DNA of 13,871 bases. Origin: CANGYM01 sp044235825 (GTDB lineage: Bacteria > Pseudomonadota > Alphaproteobacteria > JAJTHO01 > CANGYM01). Shown in pieces: positions 7,399 through 13,819 of this stretch. Position numbers and translations under genes: made by a program. The number at the start of each line of letters is the position of its first letter. Position 1 is the first letter of the stretch. The stretch spans positions 1 through 13,871 of the forward strand of contig JBIIHL010000033.1 of NCBI GenBank assembly GCA_044235825.1. The letters are read 5' to 3'. The notes under the pieces were generated by a model that made no database searches, was not told the DNA's origin, and worked only from the letters and a program-made list of their open reading frames with translations.

Positions 7399-8535
7399 TC
7401 ACAGCCGCCCACGAAAGGCGTCGTAGCCAAAGGTTTTAACAACCTCATAGTGTCCATTTTCATGCAGGGTGGCAAAATCGGGTAGGGGGGTGCCATTAAA
7501 CACGGTGCTTTTGACAAAAGTGTAATGCAAAGCATCCGTAAACAGGATTTTATCCCCTTTTTTCAAAGGATCCGCAAAGCTGTACGTGCCAAAAATATCC
7601 CCTGTCATGCAGGTGTTGCCGGCTAGGATATAGTCATAGGGATGCTCCCCCTCCAAACCAGCCCCGATGACGGGGGCGCGATAGCCGGCCTCGATCACAT
7701 CCGGATGATGACAACTGGCAGAGGCATCCAATATGGCAATGGGCACACCATTATAATGAATATCCAAAACAGTGGCCACCAGATATCCGCCGTTGTAGAC
7801 AATCCCGCCCCCTGGTTCCAAAAGAACCGAAACATCGTGTTTATCCTGAAAACGGTTGATGGCATCCATAAGAGCAGAAAGGTCATAGTCCGGATGATTT
7901 AAAAGATGCCCCCCCCCAAAATTGACGGTTTTGACGAATTTCAGATAGGGGGCAAAGGTTTCCGAAACATGCTGAATTAACCCCATGGACCCATCATGAC
8001 GGGATTCGCACAGGGCATGGACATGAAAAATATCCACACCGTCCCAGTTGACATCCCCCAGCTGATCCGCCGGCGTGCCAAAACGGGAATGGGGGGCGCA
8101 GGGATTATACAAATCCCCCCCCACGGTGCTGAGGCTATACCCCGGATTCACCCGCAGGCCAATAGATTTGCCCGCCCCGATGTGGGGGCGAAAATGGTTT
8201 AATTGGGCGGGGGAATTAAAATAAATGTGATCGGCGTAGCGCAGGATGTCCGGCATATCCTGATCTCTAAAGGCCGGCGCATAAACGTGGACCTGTTTGC
8301 CGAAGGTTTCATGGCCCAAGCGGGCCTCGTAAAGGCCGCTGGCCGTTGTGCCATCCAGAACCTCTGCCAGCAGGGGAAACAAATCCACACGGGCAAAGGC
8401 CTTGGTGGCCAGCAAGACCTGACAGCCGGTTTTTTCTTTTACATGGGCGATGCGATCCAGATTGCGCCTGAGTGCCGATACATCGGCAACATAGGCAGGC
8501 GTATTGATGGATTCATACCAAGGTTGGTTGGGCAT
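7399..8535 (-). CDS. nspC: Carboxynorspermidine/carboxyspermidine decarboxylase
   Basis: NspC is a PLP enzyme of the alanine-racemase-fold decarboxylase group that removes CO2 from carboxyspermidine (or carboxynorspermidine) to give spermidine (or norspermidine). In the 378-residue product, Lys45 in LATKAFA is the PLP lysine. FGGGH (206-210) and EPGGG (240-244) bind the PLP phosphate, and Cys309 and Asp313 in NTCMTGD are the active-site residues from the second subunit. The start codon shares one base with the stop of the upstream dehydrogenase gene (TAATG), so the two are translationally coupled. Which polyamine is made cannot be read from the sequence; spermidine via the aspartate-semialdehyde route is the usual outcome in proteobacteria that use this pair. 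Confidence 0.94.
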   Translation of the reverse strand: MPNQPWYESINTPAYVADVSALRRNLDRIAHVKEKTGCQVLLATKAFARVDLFPLLAEVLDGTTASGLYEARLGHETFGKQVHVYAPAFRDQDMPDILRYADHIYFNSPAQLNHFRPHIGAGKSIGLRVNPGYSLSTVGGDLYNPCAPHSRFGTPADQLGDVNWDGVDIFHVHALCESRHDGSMGLIQHVSETFAPYLKFVKTVNFGGGHLLNHPDYDLSALMDAINRFQDKHDVSVLLEPGGGIVYNGGYLVATVLDIHYNGVPIAILDASASCHHPDVIEAGYRAPVIGAGLEGEHPYDYILAGNTCMTGDIFGTYSFADPLKKGDKILFTDALHYTFVKSTVFNGTPLPDFATLHENGHYEVVKTFGYDAFRGRL

Positions 8536-9749
8536 TAAGGCAACAGCCCCAAAGGTTGGGCCCCCTCAATGTCCCGCACGTGCCACGGCAAACCTTGGCG
8601 GGCAAGCTCTTTTAAGAAGGGCTCCGCTGGCAATTGTTCGACGTTAAAGACCCCCTTGCCCTGCCATTGCCCAGAAAACAGCATCATGGCCCCCACAACG
8701 GGGGGGACCCCTGTGGTGTAGGAAACGGCCTGCGCTTTGACCTCTTGGAAAGAGGCCGCATGGTCGCAAATGTTGTAAATGACAATGGTTTTGGGCTTGC
8801 CGTCCTTACGGCCCTGAATGACGCACCCGATGGAGGTTTTGCCCGTATAGTTTTCCGCCAACGACGAAGGGGCCGGCAACAGGTGTTTCAAAAACTGAAT
8901 GGGCACAATGGGCATACCGTTATACATCACCGGATCAATACGGGTTAGCCCCACGTTCTGCAGGACCTCCATATGTTTGATATAGTTATCCGAAAACGTC
9001 ATCCAGAAACGAATTTGTTTTAGGCCCGGGATGTTTTGAACCAAGGATTCTTCTTCTTCGTGATAGATCAAATAGGATTTTCGGGGCCCGACCTCAGGAT
9101 AATCAATCATGCAGGCAATGCTGACGGGATCAACCTCGATCCACTGTCCGTCTTTCCAGTATTTGCCGCGCTGGGTGACCTCGCGCAGGTTGATTTCCGG
9201 ATTGAAATTGGTGGCAAAGGCTTTGCCGTGGTTTCCATCATTGCAATCAATGATATCAATGTATTCAATGGTATCAAACAGATGATCGCGGGCGTAGGCA
9301 CAAAACACGTTGGTGACACCCGGATCAAAGCCGCAGCCCAAAATGGCCATCAGCCCTTTTTCTTGAAAGCGTTCCTGATAGGCCCATTGCCAGTGATAGG
9401 CGAACTTGGCCTCTTCGCGGGGTTCATAGTTGGCGGTGTCCATATAATGCACGCCGGTGGCCAAACAGGCATCCATCAGGGTTAAATCCTGATAGGGCAA
9501 AGCCATGTTAATCAGCAAATCTGGCTTTTGTTTTTCAATCAGCGCAATAACCTGCGCCGTATCATCGCCGTCAACCTCAGAAACGGTGATGGGGGATGCA
9601 CAGTCCTTCTGAACGGCCAGACAACTTTCTAGTCGGCGAGAGGCCAAATGAATGCTCTTAAAAACATCCGTATTCATGGCGCATTTTTTGGCCACAACGG
9701 ATCCCGCCGCGCCTGCACCGATGATCAAAACACGACCCATGGCGTTCAT
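8535..9749 (-). CDS. lys1: Carboxynorspermidine/carboxyspermidine dehydrogenase (saccharopine dehydrogenase family)
   Basis: The 404-residue product has an N-terminal Rossmann domain (RVLIIGAGAAG, GxGxxG at 11-16) and the family landmarks MDTANYEPREEAKF, GCGFDPGVTNVF and YTTGVPPVVGAMML. These place it with the carboxy(nor)spermidine dehydrogenases rather than lysine-forming saccharopine dehydrogenases. The enzyme reductively condenses aspartate beta-semialdehyde with putrescine or diaminopropane using NADPH. The adjacent, overlapping nspC completes the two-step pathway and strongly supports this reading. The first ATG (9747-9749) is preferred because GAGGA lies 4 nt before it. An ATG three codons later (MGRVLIIGAG) matches other family starts but has no suitably spaced ribosome binding site. 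The symbol is the database convention; CASDH/CANSDH is the functional name. Confidence 0.92.
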   Translation of the reverse strand: MNAMGRVLIIGAGAAGSVVAKKCAMNTDVFKSIHLASRRLESCLAVQKDCASPITVSEVDGDDTAQVIALIEKQKPDLLINMALPYQDLTLMDACLATGVHYMDTANYEPREEAKFAYHWQWAYQERFQEKGLMAILGCGFDPGVTNVFCAYARDHLFDTIEYIDIIDCNDGNHGKAFATNFNPEINLREVTQRGKYWKDGQWIEVDPVSIACMIDYPEVGPRKSYLIYHEEEESLVQNIPGLKQIRFWMTFSDNYIKHMEVLQNVGLTRIDPVMYNGMPIVPIQFLKHLLPAPSSLAENYTGKTSIGCVIQGRKDGKPKTIVIYNICDHAASFQEVKAQAVSYTTGVPPVVGAMMLFSGQWQGKGVFNVEQLPAEPFLKELARQGLPWHVRDIEGAQPLGLLP

Positions 9750-9805
9750 TGTGTCCTCTATCCTTGGTGTTCATTAAGCAGGGAGCAATTTAAGGCATAA
9801 GCCAC

Positions 9806-9828
9806 AAAAAACCAAAAGGTTATTTTGG
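9806..9828 (-). terminator. Weak intrinsic terminator after the hydroxybutyryl-CoA dehydrogenase gene
   Basis: On the minus strand, CCAAAA, a 5-nt loop and TTTTGG are followed at once by TTTTTT. The stem is short and AT-rich, but the U-tract and the position about 17 nt after the stop codon fit rho-independent termination between this gene and the polyamine operon. Confidence 0.5.
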
Positions 9829-9844
9829 GGCGATTAAAAAGGCC

Positions 9845-10717
9845 TTATCGTGTCGGAACAGGAACTTCACCGCTGTAATCGTAAAAACCTTTGCCTTTTT
9901 TGCGGCCCAGCCATCCGGCCTCAACATATTTGGCCAGCAGGGGGCAGGGGCGGTATTTCCCATCGCCCAAGCCTTCGTGCAGGACGTGCATAATGGCATA
10001 GCAGGTGTCCAGACCGATAAAATCCGCCAGCTCAAAAGGTCCCATGGGGTGATTGGCCCCCAGTTTCATGGCCAGATCAATGGATGTGATATCCCCGACG
10101 CCTTCGTGCAGGGCGTAAACGGCCTCGTTAATCATGGGCAGCAGGACACGATTGACGATAAAGGCGGGAAAATCCTTGGATAGCGCCACCTGTTTTCCCA
10201 TGTTTTGGGCAATCAAGCGGACGGTTTCATAACAGTCATCGGATGTGGCAATCCCCCGAATGATTTCCACCAGCTTCATCACCGGCACGGGGTTCATGAA
10301 ATGCATACCAATAAACCGCTCCGGCCGGTCGGTGACGGAGGCAAGGCGCGTGATGGACAACGACGATGTGTTGGTGGCCAGAATCGCATCAGGATTCAGG
10401 TTTGGCACCAGACGTTCAAAAATGCTTTTTTTCAGGTCTTCTCGCTCGGTTGCGGCCTCAATCACAAAATCGCATTCCACAAAGGCAGCATAATCCGTGG
10501 TTGTGGTGATGCGCGAGAGCGCTTCCTCCCGCAGGGATTCCGTAATCAGCCCCTTTTTAACCTGACGATCCATGTTTTTGCCGATGCCGTCTATGGCCTT
10601 TTGCAAAACATCATCGGAAATATCCAGCAGGGTCAGATCATAACCGCTCAGCGCCGCCACGTGGGCAATCCCGCTGCCCATTTGTCCCGCACCAATTACA
10701 CCCATGGCCATTTTCAT
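9845..10717 (-). CDS. hbd: 3-hydroxybutyryl-CoA dehydrogenase
   Basis: The 290-residue NAD(P)-dependent enzyme interconverts acetoacetyl-CoA and 3-hydroxybutyryl-CoA. The N-terminal Rossmann fold begins MKMAMGVIGAGQMGSGIA. NTSSLSIT (116-123) holds the catalytic serine and HFMNPVPVMKLVE (139-151) the catalytic histidine. The C-terminal dimer domain has NHPMGPFELADFIGLD (222-237). The usual PGFxxNR reads PAFIVNR, a mild substitution. An in-frame ATG at 10760-10762 would add 15 residues, but the ATG at 10715-10717 has AAGGGAG 6 nt upstream and gives the family N-terminus. It is transcribed alone or from the 179-bp divergent gap it shares with the lipoprotein gene; I see no convincing promoter there. 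It may serve butanoate or polyhydroxybutyrate metabolism, but no partner genes are visible. Confidence 0.94.
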   Translation of the reverse strand: MKMAMGVIGAGQMGSGIAHVAALSGYDLTLLDISDDVLQKAIDGIGKNMDRQVKKGLITESLREEALSRITTTTDYAAFVECDFVIEAATEREDLKKSIFERLVPNLNPDAILATNTSSLSITRLASVTDRPERFIGMHFMNPVPVMKLVEIIRGIATSDDCYETVRLIAQNMGKQVALSKDFPAFIVNRVLLPMINEAVYALHEGVGDITSIDLAMKLGANHPMGPFELADFIGLDTCYAIMHVLHEGLGDGKYRPCPLLAKYVEAGWLGRKKGKGFYDYSGEVPVPTR

Positions 10718-10896
10718 ACAGAACTCCCTTTTTGTGTTTTTCAGATTCTTTTGTTTATACAAAAAGCATTACCAAAGTCTGTATCTTTTGAACATATCAC
10801 AAATATCCTTTTGCGCCCGCCAAAGAGTATGGTATCCCTTGGATGATCATTTTTTGGCAACAAACAGGACTAACAAACAGGAATTAAGGATTTTTT

Positions 10897-11445
10897 ATGA
10901 ACGCTCGTATTGCTTTGACCAAGACGCTTTTTTTGTCGGGGGTTTTGGCCTCCTCTTTGGCCTTAACAGCCTGTGAAACCACACAATCAGGATCATCCCA
11001 AACGGGTCCTGTCACCTCTTCTGCTACGGATTTCAGCAGCGTTGCCGCCTATCCCAAACCCACGGTGACCCATGTTTATAACGCCCAGTTTGATGTGAAC
11101 CCTCAGGCCAGCGCCAAACAACGTCGCCTGTATGTGGATTTGATCAACGTTTCCACGGGCAAAGATGGCTACGCCCCCCGTTATTATGTTGTTACGGCAG
11201 GGCAGGATGATGTGACCTTGGTGGCTGTGGCGGCCCAGAAAAAATATCTGGAAAACATCTATCAGGCCCGCGCCGGTTTAAACCGTTTTGGGGCCAGTGC
11301 CCGTTTGCTGCCCCTGCTTCAGGGACACAAAGAAGCCGGCGATTACAACACGCTGGATCTTTTGTACCACTTGGGCTTTCAGCGTCTGGTGCTCACCAAC
11401 GGCAGCGATTTCACCTATCGCATCGATCTGCAAAAAAAATCCTAG
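10897..11445 (+). CDS. Putative lipoprotein of unknown function
   Basis: This is a 182-residue secreted protein with a clear lipoprotein signal: charged start (MNARIALTK), hydrophobic core, and lipobox LTAC with the acylated cysteine at 26. Glu at +2 is compatible with outer-membrane sorting. Residues 27-48 are Ser/Thr-rich and probably an unstructured linker. The rest is a soluble domain with several Tyr/Val-rich strands (RRLYVDLINV, RYYVVTAG, VTLVAVAAQKKYLENIYQ, LDLLYHLGFQRLVLTNG). I do not recognise the family. AAGGA lies 6-7 nt before the ATG. The 44-bp gap to apt has no terminator, so the two may share a transcript. Confidence 0.8.
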   Translation: MNARIALTKTLFLSGVLASSLALTACETTQSGSSQTGPVTSSATDFSSVAAYPKPTVTHVYNAQFDVNPQASAKQRRLYVDLINVSTGKDGYAPRYYVVTAGQDDVTLVAVAAQKKYLENIYQARAGLNRFGASARLLPLLQGHKEAGDYNTLDLLYHLGFQRLVLTNGSDFTYRIDLQKKS

Positions 11446-11489
11446 TGTTGGGATGATGCTCTAACGCAATATAAAGACAGGGGGCTTTG

Positions 11490-12002
11490 GTGCTGAACGT
11501 CCGTGATTATGTAACAGAGGTTGCCAATTTTCCAAAACGGGGCGTGACCTTTTACGACATTTCTGGGATTTTGGCTGATCCTCAGGCTTGGGCCTATACC
11601 ATCGACAGCTTGGCAGAGGCCATCGCCCCCCACCGTCCCCAATTCTTGGCCGGTATAGAATCTCGCGGGTTTTTGCTGGCCGCCCCCTTGGCGTACAAGC
11701 TGGGTTGTGGGTTTATTCTGATTCGCAAACGTGGCCGTTTGCCTGGGCGCACCATTTCCTATACCTATAGCCTAGAATATGGCGCCGACACGTTGGAAAT
11801 TCAATCTGGTCGTGTCAATGCGGGTGACACCGTTGTGGCCGTGGATGATATTTTGGCCACGGGGGGCACCCTTTCCGCCAGCATCAAACTGCTGCGTCAA
11901 TGCGGCGCCCATGTCCCCATGGCAGCGGGGATTATGGAACTTTCCGATTTGGGGGGACGCGAAAAGCTTGGCCTGCCCTTTCACGCCCTGATGGTGATTT
12001 AA
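11490..12002 (+). CDS. apt: Adenine phosphoribosyltransferase
   Basis: Apt converts adenine plus PRPP to AMP (purine salvage, cytosol). The product, 170 residues from GTG, is of normal length. The opening NVRDYVTEVANFPKRGVTF, the flexible-loop region RKRGRLPGRTISYTYSLEYG, and the PRPP-binding signature VVAVDDILATGGT (115-127) are diagnostic. GTG at 11490 is chosen over TTG at 11487 because the GGGGG tract ends 5 nt before it. The protein ends in ALMVI, as in full-length homologues, and the palindromic repeat begins 15 bp after the stop, so the repeat does not truncate it. Confidence 0.95.
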   Translation: MLNVRDYVTEVANFPKRGVTFYDISGILADPQAWAYTIDSLAEAIAPHRPQFLAGIESRGFLLAAPLAYKLGCGFILIRKRGRLPGRTISYTYSLEYGADTLEIQSGRVNAGDTVVAVDDILATGGTLSASIKLLRQCGAHVPMAAGIMELSDLGGREKLGLPFHALMVI

Positions 12003-12017
12003 ACGCTGCTCCCCTCT

Positions 12018-12253
12018 CAGGGCTGTTCATGTCTATGCATCGTCATACCGGACAAGGGAGCGCAGCGACTGCTGATCCGGTATCCAGCGCCACTGTCAAA
12101 AGGCGCAGCCTTTTGACTTTGTAGTGTGAAAATTAAGGAACAAAACGCTTCGCGTTTTGGCATTTGCGCTGGATTCCGGCTCGGCGCTCGCTATCGCTCG
12201 CTGGGCCAAAATGACGTAGAATCGTTAAGTTTTGGCAGAAATGAACAGCGCTG
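12018..12253 (+). repeat. MITE-like palindromic repeat, copy 2 (3' of apt)
   Basis: This copy matches the reverse complement of 5112-5348 along its whole length, with about a dozen differences by eye. The ends CAGGGCTGTTCAT and ATGAACAGCGCTG form a 12/13 inverted repeat. The CAAAAGGC/GCCTTTTG hairpin (12097-12115) and the CAAAACGC/GCGTTTTG hairpin are intact, but the ATTCCGG arm has lost its partner (now CCAAAAT), so it is the more decayed copy. Near-identical sequences flank it: CTGCTCCCCTCT at 12006-12017 and CTGCTTCCCCTCT at 12251-12263. It fills most of the 304-bp gap between apt and rnpB; 12254-12300 holds only the rnpB promoter region. Confidence 0.9.
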
Positions 12254-12291
12254 CTTCCCCTCTGTTTTTTAATGCCATCGTTTTGGTTTTT

Positions 12292-12300
12292 TGCTATAGG
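12292..12300 (+). promoter_or_regulatory. Candidate extended -10 promoter of rnpB
   Basis: TGCTATAGG (extended -10 TGn plus TATAGG) lies 8-9 nt before the first base of the RNase P RNA P1 stem, as expected for its promoter. No good -35 element is seen upstream in the T-rich stretch 12266-12291. Confidence 0.45.
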
Positions 12301-12306
12301 TCTTTT

Positions 12307-12712
<406 letters not shown>

Positions 12713-12790
12713 TTGATGCCTGATGGGGACCGTCATGGATGCCCCATCACGCCGCTGGTTTATGGTGTTTTCACCTTTATTTCAGAAATG

Positions 12791-12819
12791 TTGACAGACC
12801 CCCAAAGAATCAGGATAAC
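12791..12819 (+). promoter_or_regulatory. Promoter of tRNA-Val
   Basis: A perfect -35 TTGACA (12791-12796), a 17-bp spacer and GATAAC (12814-12819, 4 of 6) lie 17 bp before the tRNA. A transcript would begin around 12826 and reach the tRNA within about 11 nt. With no terminator after the tRNA, it may also serve nuoE. Confidence 0.72.
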
Positions 12820-12836
12820 TACGTCTGTTTTTTAAA

Positions 12837-12911
12837 GGGCGTATAGCTCAGGGGTAGAGCGCTACGTTGACATCGTAGAGGTCCGTGGTTCGAGACCACG
12901 TACGCCCACCA
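12837..12911 (+). tRNA. tRNA-Val (anticodon GAC)
   Basis: The 75-nt cloverleaf includes an encoded 3' CCA. The acceptor stem is GGGCGTA/TACGCCC with discriminator A. The D arm is GCTC...GAGC. The anticodon arm is CTACG-TTGACAT-CGTAG, with GAC at loop positions 3-5, reading valine codons GUC/GUU. The T arm is CGTGG-TTCGAGA-CCACG. All stems pair perfectly. Confidence 0.96.
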
Positions 12912-12996
12912 GAAACATCCCCCCACAAAAATCCATTGCAGGCACCCCCCGCGTCTTGATATAGCTGAAGGGAAAGTTTAGGCAGAGTCACCCACC

Positions 12997-13566
12997 ATGA
13001 CGGATTCTTTTTGTTTTACGCCCGACAATGCAGAAACGGCCCGTGTGATTTTGTCCCGCTATCCTGCCAATCGCAAACAAAGTGCCCTGCTGCCGTTTTT
13101 GGATTTGGCCCAGCGCCAGAATGGGGGGTGGTTGTCCCCGCCGGTTCTGGGTTTTTTGGCTGAAACGCTGGAGGTTCCTGAAATTAAGGTTTATGAGGTC
13201 GCTTCCTTTTACACCATGTTCAACCTGAAACCTGTTGGGCGTTACCACCTGCAATTTTGCCGCACCACGCCGTGTTGGCTGAGGGGGGCCGAGACCCTCG
13301 AAAACGCCGTTTTCACCCATCTGAACGCCCGCATTGGGGAAACCACCCCCGATGGCCTCTTCACCCTGTCCCGTGTGGAATGTTTGGGGGCCTGTGTGAA
13401 TGCCCCCGTCCTGCAAGTGAATGATGATTTTTATGAGGATCTGACGGAAACCACCGTCATCACCCTGCTTGATGACCTGGCGCAAGGCCGCCAACCCACG
13501 GTGGGCACCCAAGTCAAACGCCAAACCTCCGCCCCCCTCGTGGGACGCTGCACGTTGGTGTCTTAG
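12997..13566 (+). CDS. nuoE: NADH-quinone oxidoreductase subunit E (24-kDa [2Fe-2S] subunit)
   Basis: NuoE carries the N1a [2Fe-2S] cluster in the peripheral arm of respiratory complex I, next to the flavin subunit NuoF. The four ligands are Cys88 and Cys93 (FCRTTPCW) and Cys129 and Cys133 (ECLGACVNAP), in the family's C-x4-C...C-x3-C spacing. EVASFYTMFNLKPVG (67-81) is a second signature. The 189-residue length is normal. The ribosome binding site is poor (GAAGGGAAAG is about 20 nt upstream). Neither nuoD nor nuoF is adjacent: a tRNA precedes it and a palindromic repeat plus an IS follow it. The gene therefore stands apart from any nuo operon visible here, although nothing in the sequence suggests it is inactive. 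Confidence 0.96.
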   Translation: MTDSFCFTPDNAETARVILSRYPANRKQSALLPFLDLAQRQNGGWLSPPVLGFLAETLEVPEIKVYEVASFYTMFNLKPVGRYHLQFCRTTPCWLRGAETLENAVFTHLNARIGETTPDGLFTLSRVECLGACVNAPVLQVNDDFYEDLTETTVITLLDDLAQGRQPTVGTQVKRQTSAPLVGRCTLVS

Positions 13567-13627
13567 GGGGGGGTTGGCCTCTGTTGCGCCGATTTCATGG
13601 CGTTTTTGGTTGTACTTTTATAGTCAA

Positions 13628-13739
13628 GACTTACGCAGAACCTTTGTCATTGCGAGCGCAGCGAAGCAATCCAGACATGCCGCCACGGGAAAGACTGGAT
13701 TGCCACGCCTCCTCCGGAGGCTCGCAATGTGCATAAGTC
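13628..13739. repeat. Palindromic intergenic repeat of a second family, 3' of nuoE
   Basis: A nested inverted repeat of about 112 bp. The outer arms GACTTACGCA (13628-13637) and TGCATAAGTC (13730-13739) pair at 9 of 10 positions. CATTGCGAGC and GCTCGCAATG pair perfectly, as do GCAATCCAG and CTGGATTGC. Elements with CATTGCGAGC and GCAATCCAG arms are widespread in intergenic DNA of host-associated proteobacteria. Together with 13567-13627, where I see nothing else, it occupies the gap between nuoE and the IS. Confidence 0.82.
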
Positions 13740-13793
13740 CTAAATCAGGGTCATTCAATAAACCCTCTTTACACATAGGTAGGAAGGGTGTTG

Positions 13794-13819
13794 AGATGCT
13801 CTAAAAATAAGGAGCATCT
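13794..13819 (+). promoter_or_regulatory. Hairpin over the transposase ribosome binding site
   Basis: AGATGCTC (13794-13801) and GAGCATCT (13812-13819) form a perfect 8-bp stem with a 10-nt loop that abuts the ATG at 13820. The Shine-Dalgarno AGGAG (13810-13814) is half in the loop and half in the 3' stem strand, so the folded leader would restrict ribosome access. Many IS elements use this kind of arrangement to limit transposase made from read-through transcripts. Confidence 0.65.

Noticed and set aside
10718..10762. Longer hbd start adding 15 residues
   Set aside because: The downstream ATG at 10717 has a strong, well-spaced ribosome binding site and gives the family N-terminus.
10205..10846. 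213-codon plus-strand frame
   Set aside because: Antisense to hbd; His/Gln-rich composition is typical of a shadow frame.
10718..10896. Divergent promoters or a riboswitch between hbd and the lipoprotein gene
   Set aside because: TATAAA- and TATGGT-like boxes occur, but without -35 elements at a proper distance, and no conserved aptamer core is seen.
11487..11489. TTG start of apt
   Set aside because: The G-rich ribosome binding site is only 2 nt away, too close; GTG at 11490 has normal spacing.
12988..13524. 178-codon minus-strand frame
   Set aside because: Antisense shadow of nuoE, whose cysteine motifs are decisive.
13566..13573. Run of eight G after nuoE as a phase-variation tract
   Set aside because: It begins at the last base of the stop codon and lies outside any gene; G and C runs are common throughout this sequence.
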